From assembly GCA_001599595.1 (NCBI GenBank), contig BCHH01000002.1, positions 4,085,546 to 4,149,545 on the forward strand: a DNA stretch of 64,000 bases. The letters are read 5' to 3'. A model generated the notes under the pieces. That model was not told the origin of the DNA. It worked only from the letters and a program-made list of their open reading frames with translations, and did not search any database. Shown here one piece after another: positions 45,839 through 57,400 of this stretch. This DNA is from Beverwykella pulmonaria (Eukaryota > Ascomycota > Dothideomycetes > Pleosporales > Melanommataceae). The position numbers and the translations under genes are program-made. Position 1 is the stretch's first letter, and each line of letters begins with the position of its first letter.

Positions 45839-47576
45839 GATGGCGGTGTTCTTGCTTCGGTCTACAGCGTGCTGTCAAAAGAATGGAAGTCGCAGAGCCG
45901 GCCGGCGAGCTCTAAGTTCGATAGTTAATGCGTGGCAATACGGAATATTAGGTACCAAGAAGAGAAGTGAAGAGAGAGTGACAGCAACTGCAGAAAGGAC
46001 GAGAAGCGCAAGGGGCTACGGCGTGAGGGACACCCTCAGCATTAAGAGGCCATCGTGGGCGCGTCGCAGTCGGGCGAGGCGAGGCATGGATGGTTTCATC
46101 GGCGTCAGAGCGGGCGCGTAGCGAATCACAGGGCGCCGAGGCCATAGGTGGTTCGATCTGATTGCGTGGGCGCGGACGCGCGATGCTCTTCAAGACAGCT
46201 ACGGTGGGAGGATGTCAAGATGCTGCGACGACACTGCTGGACGTCGAACTTACATCGCCGCGGCGGGCGTGGCTGGCATCACGAGCTCGCCGTGGTGTTG
46301 AGCCGACGTGCGGTGAAGAGTTGGTGGCGCCTACCCTCTGCTGCAGGTAGGGGCGAACGCGAGACCGGACAAGGGAGACGCTAGGCAGCACGCGGAAGGC
46401 GGTAAAGGTCGCTCTTTGCGCCGACAAAGATGAGGTGAGCAGCTAGCGCGCTATTGGTCAGACGGCGGCCGAGGCCCCGCTTATTCCTTGCGCTGTGAGT
46501 GGCGGATCTCGAGGCTCCCTGCCGTGCAAGCATCTCTGCTTAAAGCGTCGTTGACAGACTGATATTGCCTCTTTGAGAGCAGAGCACCACGAGAGAACAA
46601 AGGTCGCCCGTCGCTGTCAACGCAGACGCACCGGCAAAGCAGCAGGACGGCGAGCGGCGTTCAGCACGCACCATCCCGGGCCGAACAGCGCGTGTACCCA
46701 GTATTGCACTTTCAACCGCACGCGCGATCAGCGATTCAGCAGTACGCCAGGGTCGTGAGCTCAGTCCCCAAGCGTAGCCAACCGTCGTCCGCCCGCCCCC
46801 AGTCAGTCACCCACGGCCAGCCCGTCCTGTCCATCTTGTCCACGGCTCCAGCAGCGCAGCACTGCGCTTGGGAGTGCAAAATATACTTGCCCGCCGCCCG
46901 TTTCACTTTCCCCAATCCCTCGTTCGCTTTCCCTCTCTGAGACGGCCCTCTCACACCTGCACCACCTCCTCCCAGCCTACCCGCACGCCTGTCCCCCAGG
47001 GCCAAGCGCAACTACCCGCAGCAGCCTCGAGCCTCTTAAGCTCTTTCGGCCCATCCTCTCCACCGCAAACGGTGCGCGTCCAAAAGCAAGCATCTCAAGG
47101 TACGTACCTGTCAGTCGTCTTTTTTGCCCCGTCCAGTTCGCCCGCTGCTCGGCCTGCCCTTCGCCAGTGCATGCCCCCCAGCCCGCCGCCCTCCCTGCCG
47201 CCCTGCCACCCAGCGTGCCGAGTCGTATTCTTAGCGCATCTTCCGCTGCCAGCGCTGTGCGACCGAGCGCGTCCTCTGGCCGCCCTTTCCTTGCATTCCT
47301 CGCCCGCCCGCCCACACCACAAAGGGTTCAGGCCGACCTCTTAACTTGTCTCTTTCCATTCCAAGCGCGCCTGCTTTTCCTCTTTCATCCGCTCCGAGTC
47401 TTTTCGGCCTAACCTGCCCTCGCAGCTGCTGCACTCGCCTGTTACGAGCTGTCCATCCACACCAAGCCGACCGTCTCCAAAGAGGAAATCCCCACACCCC
47501 ATCAACCCGGCCACAAGCAGTTAGGGCAAACAAAAAGCCCAAACACTCGTAACCAATCTCGACCACCACGACCACC
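45839..47576. other. Long GC- and CT-rich region upstream of MCM1
   Basis: 1.7 kb between divergent tetraspanin and MCM1 starts. From about 46750 the plus strand is C/T-rich and probably forms the long MCM1 leader. AAGGTACGTAC at about 47099 is a good splice donor, so a 5' UTR intron is possible. No coding gene supported. Confidence 0.5.
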
Positions 47577-48441
47577 ATGGCCTCAGAAATCACCGAACAT
47601 GACCAGAACGCGTCGCCCTCCGTCCACGACGACGGTAATGGCAACAATGGCGCCCTCGTTGCCGGCGACGTCAACCGCGGCACCAAACGCCCGCGACCTG
47701 CCGCCGACGACGACGACGACGACGATGACAAGCCCGGTCGCGAGCGCAGGAAGATCGAGATCAAGTTCATCCAGGACAAGTCGCGCCGGCACATCACCTT
47801 CTCCAAGCGCAAGGCCGGCATCATGAAGAAGGTACGTCGACGTTGGCGCGCAAGCAGCGCATCCCAGTCTTAACACACCACCACCACGCCTTCGCGAAAT
47901 ACCCGCGTCGCATGAGAAACATTGTTCCGCAGCTTCGCCCCTCGCTAACACGGTTGATCTCAAGGCCTACGAATTATCCGTCCTCACCGGCACCCAGGTG
48001 CTGCTGCTCGTCGTCTCCGAAACCGGTCTCGTCTACACCTTCACGACCCCGAAGCTGCAGCCGCTCGTCACGAAGCCAGAGGGCAAGAACCTGATCCAGG
48101 TGCGCAACGTTGCGATCCTACCGTGTCGCGTCGCAACAACTAACACATTGCAGGCCTGTTTAAATGCGCCCGAGCCCGCCAGCGGCGATGCCAACGGCGT
48201 CGACGGAGACAACACGGTCGACTCTCCCGAAGACAACCACGCTCAGGTCCCTGCCAGCCAGCCCCGAGGTATGCCAGGAAATGGCGGTATGCCGCCTGCA
48301 TACATGACTCCCGAAGCCGCGCTGCACTACCAGTCGTACCTCCAACAACAGCAACAGTCGAATCAATATCCCATGCCCCCGCAAGGTGGAATGCCCCGTC
48401 ATCCCGGTCATCAATACGCTCAAGACAATAAGCTAAGTTGA
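47577..48441 (+). CDS. MCM1: MADS-box transcription factor Mcm1
   Basis: SRF-type MADS protein, homologue of yeast Mcm1, a nuclear regulator of mating, cell cycle and development that works with partner factors. Exons 47577-47831, 47965-48099 and 48154-48441 give 225 residues. An acidic run of eight Asp (about 44-51) precedes the MADS domain, about 57-115: RRKIEIKFIQDKSRRHITFS and KRKAGIMKK, then AYELSVLTGTQVLLLVVSET and GLVYTFTTPKLQPLV. Intron 1 (133 nt) splits the MADS box after IMKK. The tail is Pro/Gln-rich with a QQQQQS run. An alternative 38-nt intron (48437-48474) would swap the last residues for RGGPGGASPRSDIYTPS, ending at 48527; this reads like real protein, so the 3' end is uncertain. 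Confidence 0.93.
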
Positions 48442-49261
48442 GTGCATTTGTGTTCTACCATTTGTGATTTGCAGGAGGCGGACCCGGGGGCGCGTCACCT
48501 CGGTCGGATATCTATACCCCTTCCTAATGGCAAAAGTAATTCCAATGGCGCGGCTGTGCGGGCGATGTACTCTTCACTGTACGCTCATGTTTGCGTATGT
48601 GTAGATGGGACGGAGTTGCATGGGGCAATATGATGACAGGAGCGCAATGTGGAGCCCAGGCGGTTGCTGTTCTGACTGGGATGTTTGAACGTCTTTACGT
48701 GGATACTGGCGTGGATGTGTTTCTCTTTTACGTTTCCAGAACCTTTTCTCCCCAATCACACCATTAGCATCTTTTATCATCCTCCCTACGTGTTGTTCCA
48801 CGAAAGTATTGTATTTCAAAATTCCCCTCACAACTCTGGAAGTAACATCCGTACAATACCAATAATTTGCCCATCCTAGTGCCAATACAATTCTCACGTG
48901 CTATGACGCTGCTTTCACATACGAAACTTCAAGAGCATATTTCCTCGTTGGGGTGTAGCCTTATTCGGATAGACAACTTTTGCCGCACATGACCACATAC
49001 CCGTGCACGCGTGTTGCAATCTGTCTCTTTACGAGTTCTTTGCATGGCAGCTGCACTATCAATTCTCCGCTATCCGCAAACTAGGAACAGGAAGCGTGCA
49101 TCGTCACTAACGGTGGGGTACCGGTCCCAACAACGGCCGCTTGCACGGAATGAGCCTGACATATCCATCTCCGAACCTCAGCGCTAAGATTTTTAACCCA
49201 TGGATGATGTTGAAGCCACCAAAAGAGTTTCTGCTGTACCGTGGATAGGGGTTGTAGGGCT

Positions 49262-49293
49262 GCCTAGCGGAAGCCTAGCGGAAGCCTAGCGGA
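49262..49293. repeat. 11-bp tandem repeat, three copies
   Basis: GCCTAGCGGAA repeated in tandem, the third copy missing the last base. It lies in non-coding DNA; no function apparent. Confidence 0.9.
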
Positions 49294-49615
49294 GTGCGAC
49301 ACACTGCAACGGCTCCCGGAGTCGTCAAATGTTACACGCAAGTACAACGGAGTTCAAGTTATGGTTGCAGTGCCTAATATAGACGGATATATACAACGAT
49401 AGGCTCGAGACGAGCCAACCGGTCCGCTTGAAGCTACCTACAGTACGTGCTGAACTTGGGCGCACCGAAACTCATTTCGGAACCCAGAGTCATAGTACCC
49501 GGTGGTTGGAGCGTCACTTTGTATTCACCGTTGGTACGTCAAGGAGGGTTCCAAGGTTCCCAAGCGCATGAGCTCAGGAGACGGTGCGACGGCGGCATTT
49601 GGATGGGGAGTTTGT

Positions 49616-49652
49616 GGGGCGGGGAACGGGGAGCGGGGAACGGGGAACGGGG
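49616..49652 (+). other. Run of G4 tracts, potential G-quadruplex
   Basis: Six tracts of four G separated by 1-3 bases (spacers C, AAC, AGC, AAC, AAC). This fits a G-quadruplex on the plus strand, in non-coding DNA 1.3 kb upstream of the permease gene. Confidence 0.65.
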
Positions 49653-50989
49653 TAGGTTTGTGTTACCTGCTGTTTGGTTGTGGTAATGCTACGGATGAGT
49701 GTCAAGGAAAAGAGAGAGAGGGGTTTTGTACGTGGTCATGGATAGTGGTGAGGCGGTGGAGGTGTAGCGAAGGGATTCGATTGCTGTTTTGGGTTGTGCG
49801 AGGTACGTATCTTTGTCTCTCGTGTGAACCCGCTTATCAACACCCTAACTTCCAACCCTCGAAGACGAGAATTAGCCTTTTCAAAGGCAAACCTATCTCC
49901 TTTCCTACCGGAGAAGGTTCTCGTTCGTCTTCTGCGGCGCACTGGACAGAACACTTAAACGGCTGCACGTTCGCATTGGGCCACGACATTCTGCTGTGTG
50001 ACCACACTGTTCCATGTGTCTTGGGATGTGCACGGTGCCCGCATGCGCGCAGGCTAACCCGTTTTGCGTCGAGGTTTACGCCCCGCGGTTGATAGGCGCT
50101 TTGGGGCAAAACCGAGGCGATGTTTGCATACGAGCCTCTGATGACAGGGACAGCCAAGGTCTTCTTCCTGGAACGACACCCTTGTTTTGGGCTGTAACAT
50201 AAAGACGTTATCGATCAAGATCTAAAATCTTTAATAATGAAGAGATGTCAGTCATGTCAAGTGCACCCTCGAGGTCTGCGCTGGGGGGCAGAATAGAGGT
50301 TGAAGGCAGACAGGGTTCAGCATCCTGCCATTCTCGAGCTAGGGTTTTGGATGTGCCAATTGCAATCAAGCCCTTCCAGTTTCCCCAGGACAAGCACCAA
50401 GCTTTCGGGACGTGCCCGCCGTCGACATATCCAAGGTTCTCCTCCCGTGTGCCGCTCCCACGCAAAATCCCGAACTATGCATTCACATACTCTATCGGGG
50501 CAAGCGGCAGTCCCCTCCGCACCCATTCTCACGATGGTGCAGGATCCGCGGCGTGAATAAAGGCAAGGTGACTTGCTCGCCGAGGCCGAAACAAACGAGT
50601 CGGCAGCACGCCGTATTTGTGACTCTACCCGATGCACATGCTCTGGCTCGTCCCTGGCCGAGATACGTGAGGTTATCCGATCATCTCAACCTAAACTGTT
50701 ATCTCTTGCTTATCGGGCTCTCAAATCTCTCTCCGCGCGGCATCTTGTAGATAATACATCTGTCCACGCTCTTCGTTTTGTGGTATCAAATCTCTACTAC
50801 AATCGGTCTGTACCTTGACCTTTAATCGAAAAAGTCTTGCGAGCTTAAAGCTTCGCGCCAAACTGAGACCAGACCGACTCCGTAACAAGCGCGACTTGCC
50901 CGATTAGGGAATCCACAACTTCACCATTTCTTACCCACGTCTCGAATTCAACTCACATTCCGGAGGTGTATTGGTCGCCACTCGCAATC

Positions 50990-52739
50990 ATGGCCGACAT
51001 CGTCGACTTAGAAAAGACTACGTCTGTGGAAGCAACTGTTGATGCAGACAATGGCAAATCTTCCCCTATTGATCTAGACGCCGTCAAGTTGGCCGAGATG
51101 GGGTACACGCAGGACATGCAACGAAATTTCAGCGTATGGTCCGTTCTAGGCGTCGGCTTCTCCCTGACCAACTCCTGGTTCGGAATCTCGGCAGCCATGA
51201 TCACGGGTATCAACTCTGGAGGTCCTATGCTCATTATCTACGGCATCATCTTGATCGCACTAGTATCAACATGCGTTGGTATCTCGCTGAGTGAACTGGC
51301 CAGCGCGCTACCAAATGCAGGAGGCCAGTACTTCTGGGCAAATGAGCTGGCGCCCAAGAAGTACGCGAACTTCGCGAGTTATCTTACCGGTTGGTTTGCG
51401 TGGTGGGGGAGCATTTTCACGAGTGCGAGTGTAGCGTTGGCCATGGGGAGTGCGCTTGTGGGGTGCTATCAGTTGAATCATCCGGACTTGTGAGTTCTCC
51501 TGCTATATTCCCTTCGGATCCGTATTCCTAGAAAGAGGAGGGACAGTCGTCTATACAGCCATCTCCTGGATTCTGACTAACTATCCCAGCGCCATCAAAA
51601 CCTGGCACGTGTTCGTCGCATATCAGATCGCGAACATATTTTGCTTCTTCTTCAACTGCTACGGAAAGACACTGCCCACCGTCGCGCAGGTCACACTTTG
51701 GACATCTCTCATCTCCTTCGCTGTAATCCTCATTACGGTCCCTGCGGTTGCGCCAACGCACCAACATGCCAGCTTCGTCTTTGCAACTTTCATCAACAAC
51801 ACCGGCTGGGAGCAGGGCGGCATTGCCTTCATCGTCGGTCTCGTGAACACAAACTGGAGTTTTGCATGCTTAGACGCCGCCACCCATCTTGCAGAGGAAG
51901 TGCACAACCCCGAACGCATGGTTCCCATTGCCATCATGGGTACCGTAGCCATCGGCTTCGTAACCTCGTGGTTCTTCAGCATGGCAATGTTCTTCTCCAT
52001 CGTGGGTGACTTCTCCAACATCGCTGCGACCGCCACCTTTGTCCCCATCCTCGAGCTCTTCTATCAAGCGCTGCGGAGCAGGGGAGGCGCCATCGTCCTC
52101 GAGTCTCTGATCATCGCAACGGGCTTTGGATGTCTTATTGCGAGCCATACGTGGCAGAGCCGTCTATGCTGGAGCTTCGCACGTGATCGCGGGTTGCCGG
52201 GACATAAATGGTTGAGCGTTGTGGATAAGAGACTTGATGTGCCGCTGTACGCTCATTTTGTTAGTTGTGTTATTGTGGCGATTGTTGGGTGCTTGTATCT
52301 GGCTTCGCTAACGGCGTTCAATTCGTAAGTCACCCAATATTCAAAGGAGATAATGTATATTAACATCCACCCCAGCATGATCACAGCCTGCATAGTCCTA
52401 CTCTACATCTCGTACTCCATCCCTATCGCTTGCCTGCTCTTCCGGGGCCGCAGCAATATAAAACCAGGCCCATTCTGGCTAGGTCCTATTGGGTTGGTTT
52501 CTAACATCGTATTACTCGCATGGACCCTTTTCACACTCGTTATGTACAGTTTTCCTTACGCAAAACCGGTTAAGTCGAGTAATATGAACTATGTGTGTGC
52601 GGTTTATGCGGTCGTGACACTGGTTATGGCTGTGGATTGGGTGGTAAGAGGTAGAAAAAGTTTCAGGGGGGTGGGTGAGAGGAAGGGCGAGGCCGAGGAG
52701 GTGTTGAGACAGGTTAGTGTGAGCGGGAGTGTGCATTAG
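50990..52739 (+). CDS. APC-superfamily permease (choline/GABA/amino-acid type)
   Basis: Plasma-membrane amine or amino-acid importer. Three exons, 50990-51489, 51590-52324 and 52376-52739, give 532 residues with about 12 hydrophobic segments. The start MADIVDLEKTTS is followed by LAEMGYTQDMQRNFSVWSVL and GVGFSLTNSWFGISAAMITG, the family's first-helix block. The loop ELASALPNAGGQYFWANELA and the later block LDAATHLAEEVHNPERMVPI are diagnostic for the Hnm1/Uga4/Bat1 branch. SHTWQSRLCWSFARDRGLPG follows, also typical. The C-terminal tail after the last helix is charged. The exact substrate cannot be read from sequence. Introns are 100 and 51 nt, and both junctions restore membrane helices. Confidence 0.92.
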
Positions 52740-54445
52740 AGGGTAAGAGCAGTTTGAGAGACTATTAGAGGGGTATAGAGGGAGGGGAAGTGTGGATGGG
52801 TCTGTGATATCAGATGTACGTTTTAGTTTGACCGTTGCGCTGGGAGTGAAGCTTGAGGTGCCTGGTTGTGAGCAGTATTTATACGTACCGCAAATTTATA
52901 ATGCACACGGATTTAATCCCTGGATCAAGCTTTCACATCCGTGCTCTCTTTTCTTCATTGCGCATCTGCTAAAGCCCTGCGCTATGCCCATTCTTATGCA
53001 CGTGCTTTTCACACATCTTCCTCTTGTAAATCAGTAAAAATCCATTATTTAGGACTAGGAAAGAACACTGAGTGTACATTGTGTGACAATGGAGCTCCTT
53101 CTTCTACCAATTGCATGCCTTTGTGTTACTCCATATCTTTGTACTCGTATCACTGACGACAAGCAAAATATTGACACGACACGGCACATCCTCGCATGTG
53201 GACGAATCATCACTGTGACCCCCTAACATAAGCACGTCGTTGTTAATATGGGCTTTTTTTCTTTTATTCTGGGTATTAGTTAGATGTGCGTTGAATTGGT
53301 TGCGGTTAGTTTGTGGTTCATCTGGTCGGTGAATAAGTCTTGATCGATTGATTGTTTACATAGTATTGTTGCGAAGATTCGTTTTGTCGATTAGTGAGAT
53401 CTTATATATGGATCACAAGGTCCCTTTTCGGGGTGAAATTGTATGTACTTGAGGGCTAAGCTGCGAGGACCAAGGGTTGAGTTGGTCGAACTGAACTATC
53501 CAAACACGTTGAATTAACTGGGAAGGTTGAATTGATTGAGACGACTGCGTCGACCAAATACATTTCATCGCTTGAATTGCTTAGACTCCTTAACACCAAG
53601 CTCGTGTTACGTCAAGTTAAACGTGGATATATACCTCTACAACTACTCTACAGCACTAATACTCTCAACGTTCATACTTGTATTTAACAACATACATTAT
53701 ATACTATACTACACTTCCTAACCCACCTAAACTCCCTAAACATAGCTAGGAAAAACAGGATCGAATAATACAGTATGCTACAGTAAAGTCAGATTGACAT
53801 ATAATGCTGGGGTATCTCAAAATAGGAGCATGCAGATCTCCTCTTAGAAATGCAAAGATATTGTGTTGGTACACATAATAGATGGCGGAAAGTATCGGCA
53901 AACGATGGTGTACAAATGTAGAAGCTGGGCCTGGAACTGCAGGCCGAATATATGGTAATGCTGCTAGCGGCGGTGATGGTATGCAGACTGTTCGAAAGGT
54001 GTCTAAGAAAAATATCGTGTTGTGTTGTACAAGGTGGTATGATCGTTCTAGGTAAATGTTTGTGTTGTACAGGACGTGTAAGAGAGAAACCGGCGTCGAT
54101 TGGTTGTGAAAACTGCTCATTAGATGTCGCTGAGATGCGTGTTGGAAATGTAACATCGGAAGTGGGTCGAGGCGTGTGGAAGAGGCCAATTCTCTGTATG
54201 TTGATCCTGTTGATGGTGTAGATGATATAGTATGTTGTAATCCGTAATGGCGGAATGGGATGTCGTGCGGAAGCCAGTATGGAGGCTGGTTGTTGGCGTT
54301 GGGCAAATTGGGGCGCACCACCCAGACAAGAGTTGCATGCCTACGACTATGACACCTCTGCGCTTCGTTATTGCCCTTGTTGGATTTTCAGTATCCAGTC
54401 ACCTTGGATCGGCTCTCATCGTATCGTCCCTCTTCCCTACATTCT
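52740..54445. other. AT-richer convergent intergenic region
   Basis: 1.7 kb between the permease and the 3' end of MTC5. It is AT-richer than its surroundings, with simple A/T-rich stretches near 53640-53720. A 191-codon minus-strand frame at 53746-54321 has no recognisable domain and odd composition. No gene supported. Confidence 0.5.
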
Positions 54446-57400
54446 TTAAGTTTTCTTCTTCCCCTTCCCTTTCGTTTTTGCTTTCTCCCCGGTTCTCTTC
54501 TCAGCGCTCTTTTTTGCAACATCTTCACTCCATTTCCCGACCTCCTCTTTGAAACTCCCTTCATAAGACCTTCCTCCATCATCACCCACATCTTGAATAT
54601 CTGGTAACCACCCCCCACTTTCTTCGAACCTCTTGATCCCTTGCTCTATTTCATTATCCTTCTCAAAGCCACACCCACACCCACAACCAACCACACACTC
54701 GCCCTCCTCATGTCCCAGCCCTTCATCCATACACGCAAAATGCGCTACATGTCCACACGCTGGGCAGAGGTAGAATCGCCCGCTGACCCTGATCCAACAA
54801 ATACTACAGCTATAAATAGGCTCTTTCTTCTTTTTGCCATTCCCACCATCCCTCCCACTTGTTCCAGAAACATTACTCTGATGCCGACTCAGACTCGGTC
54901 TCGGCGCTAAATTGATCCTGCTTTCTGCAACGCCGTCGAAGGAAATTTCGTCGCTTATTCTGGAGTCTGGGCCGTCGGCGCGAATAGTGGGAATGGAGAG
55001 GCGGAGGTACTGTTCGTTTGAGACGAAGACATTTGGTGTTTGCGCGGGTATTTCAGGAGAGAAAGGGGAACCGGGCCGGAACTCGGTGGCTTCAGGGTTG
55101 AAAGAGAAGTGGCGAGGAGAACTTGTGGGCGAGCGGCGGAAGGGACCGAGGGGAATATAGGGAGGCGCGAGGGTGGAGGTGCGGGAGAGGGGTTGGGAGG
55201 CCGATCCTGATGTCTATCAAGCTTGTCAGCAAGTGCCTCAATTCCCCGATATGAAGAATATGTACATTCTGGGAGTCGTCTTCCTTTTTGAGCGCCAAAG
55301 AAATCGACCCTGTCTTACTCCCCGCTCTCTCACCTCCCGACGGAAAGTACGCAACCAGCCCATTAAACTTCAACACCTCAGCCCTCTGACTGATTAGCCC
55401 CCAGCACCCCAGCATCTCAGCATACTGCTCCCTCCACGCACGGTATATCCACTCCTTGCGCATGTCCAACAATGGGGCACTTGCGCACGCCTCATCATCG
55501 AATTTATCCTGATTCTTGAGTATAACCTTGATACTTCCTCCTTCACCCCCTTCCTCGGATTTAGGCGCTGATGGGGCAGTGTATTCTGAGGCCCCATCGA
55601 GCCCGAGCCCTGAATCATCGTAGTCTGAGTCCGAGTCCGAGTAGTAGTCGATGTTAACTTGGTCTGCTTGGCCGAAGCTTGCGCGCTTACCGTGTTTTGT
55701 GCGGGGGGCGGATGGGACGCGCTCGGCGCTGCCACTGTTGTAGAAGGTCGTTGCACCCCATGTAACACTGTTTGTTGGTGCTGAAGTAGATAGGTCATCT
55801 GTCCGAGTCTTTCCTGAGGGCGAGGTAGAGAGGACTGTGGCGAAAGGTCGGGATATCGAAGCAAAGGCACTGGCGAGGTTCGTCGAGGGGTGCTTCTTCG
55901 CTGTTTGTGATTGTTCGGGGGAGGTGGAGGACGGGGTGTGACTCGTGGTTGTAGTAAAGGATCGGAAGGTGGGTGCGCGAGAGAGGTTAGGGGGAGTGTT
56001 GCCTGTGGAGTACGGTGTAACGGGTTCAGAAGGGAGAGCATCACTTCCCCAGGGGCCATTAGAGGAGCCGTGGGATCCATACGTATCAAGGGTCTTGTTG
56101 TTCCGGTGCCATCCTATCTCATTGATAGGGGTCGCGTACCGCGAATACGCTGGGGTTGAGGGACTCGATATGGTAGGTTTGAACAAGCTCCAGGCGGCGT
56201 CGGCGGAGGGGAAGTAATCCAGCGAGAAGGCGGGGGCTTCCATCGACATAGGAAGGTTAGATTGTCGCATCTTCGCCATCGCACTAGTCGCTCCTTCGCG
56301 AGCAGCCGGTTCAGAAAATATGCAAGACAGCATCGCAAGCATCTGGGTGTCGGCCAATCGCTCAAAGTGGTTAAAGAGGGCAGGTATAAGCCAAGTCACA
56401 ACAGAATGATGGCCCCATTTGATCCGCCCTTTCAACCTGGGATTGGTCACGGTGTCTGCCTCGTCAAACTGGAGGTCTAGGCCGCTGTCCTTGCGCTTGA
56501 TCCTTACCAGCGCTCGGCGAGCGAGCACTAATACCTGTTCTCGCCGCTGTTGTTGGAGTAGAATTTCTAGAGGCACTTGATTATTCAGTATTAATTTGCA
56601 CAGTTCCCAAATGTCTGCCAAGTCATTATACCCGAAGCTCCGAGCAACCTCTGCATTGTGTGAACAAATTTGAGGACCGTCGCCAAACATCTTGTACCGT
56701 AACGCAAGGTGTTTCTTCGAAGGGACAAACTCTTCGACAGACGGGCCAAGAATGGACACGACAGACGTTGCTTTCTTTGGTTTTGAGGTGCTCGTAGACG
56801 TGAGATATGTGCTCTTCGCATGATGTCGTAAAGTTGGTTTTTGCCACGCGATAGGTGGTTGGAACCTACTGGTTGCACCACCCTCATTATCCGATTCAGA
56901 AGATGACGGTGTTGATGATGATTCCCAGGAACCTTCTGAGGATTCAGGACCGTCGGAGCCATTCAAGGAGCCCCCACGAGAGGCAGGCGGGAGGCGTCCA
57001 AGTGATTCAAATGCTCTCCATTTTGTTGCTCCCTCGCGCGGGTGCCTCGAGAGTCGGAATGGGGACACGAGTAGGGATTTGTTCGTGCTTGGACCTGGGA
57101 CCCTAGAAGTAGCGAGGGTACCAATTGCCGACCACCGTGCTGTACACTGGATAGGTAAAGGAACGTTAGCGTTTGACTGGGAAGAATTCATCAAATCAGT
57201 CATCCCATCATTCTCATTGCCATCAAAGTCATCCTCGCTGGAACTCTCATCTCTCGTTGTTAAACTCGCCAATGGCGAAGTCTGACCGGGGTCTTGGAAA
57301 ATGACGAGACTCTCCTCCAGTCCTCGTTGACCGAGTGCATACGTGAGCACAGCTTCTAAGGCTTTGCGGCCCCGAGCAGAATGGAGTTGTGCGATGATAT

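Larger units (their letters stand above)
48528..50989. other. Long intergenic region, MCM1 to permease
   Basis: 2.5 kb between two plus-strand genes. It contains an 11-bp tandem repeat (49262-49293) and a G-run cluster (49616-49652), both listed separately. No gene supported. Confidence 0.5.

Noticed and set aside
53746..54321. 191-codon minus-strand ORF in AT-richer intergenic DNA
   Set aside because: His/Pro/Tyr/Ser-rich random-looking composition, no domain and no splice partners.
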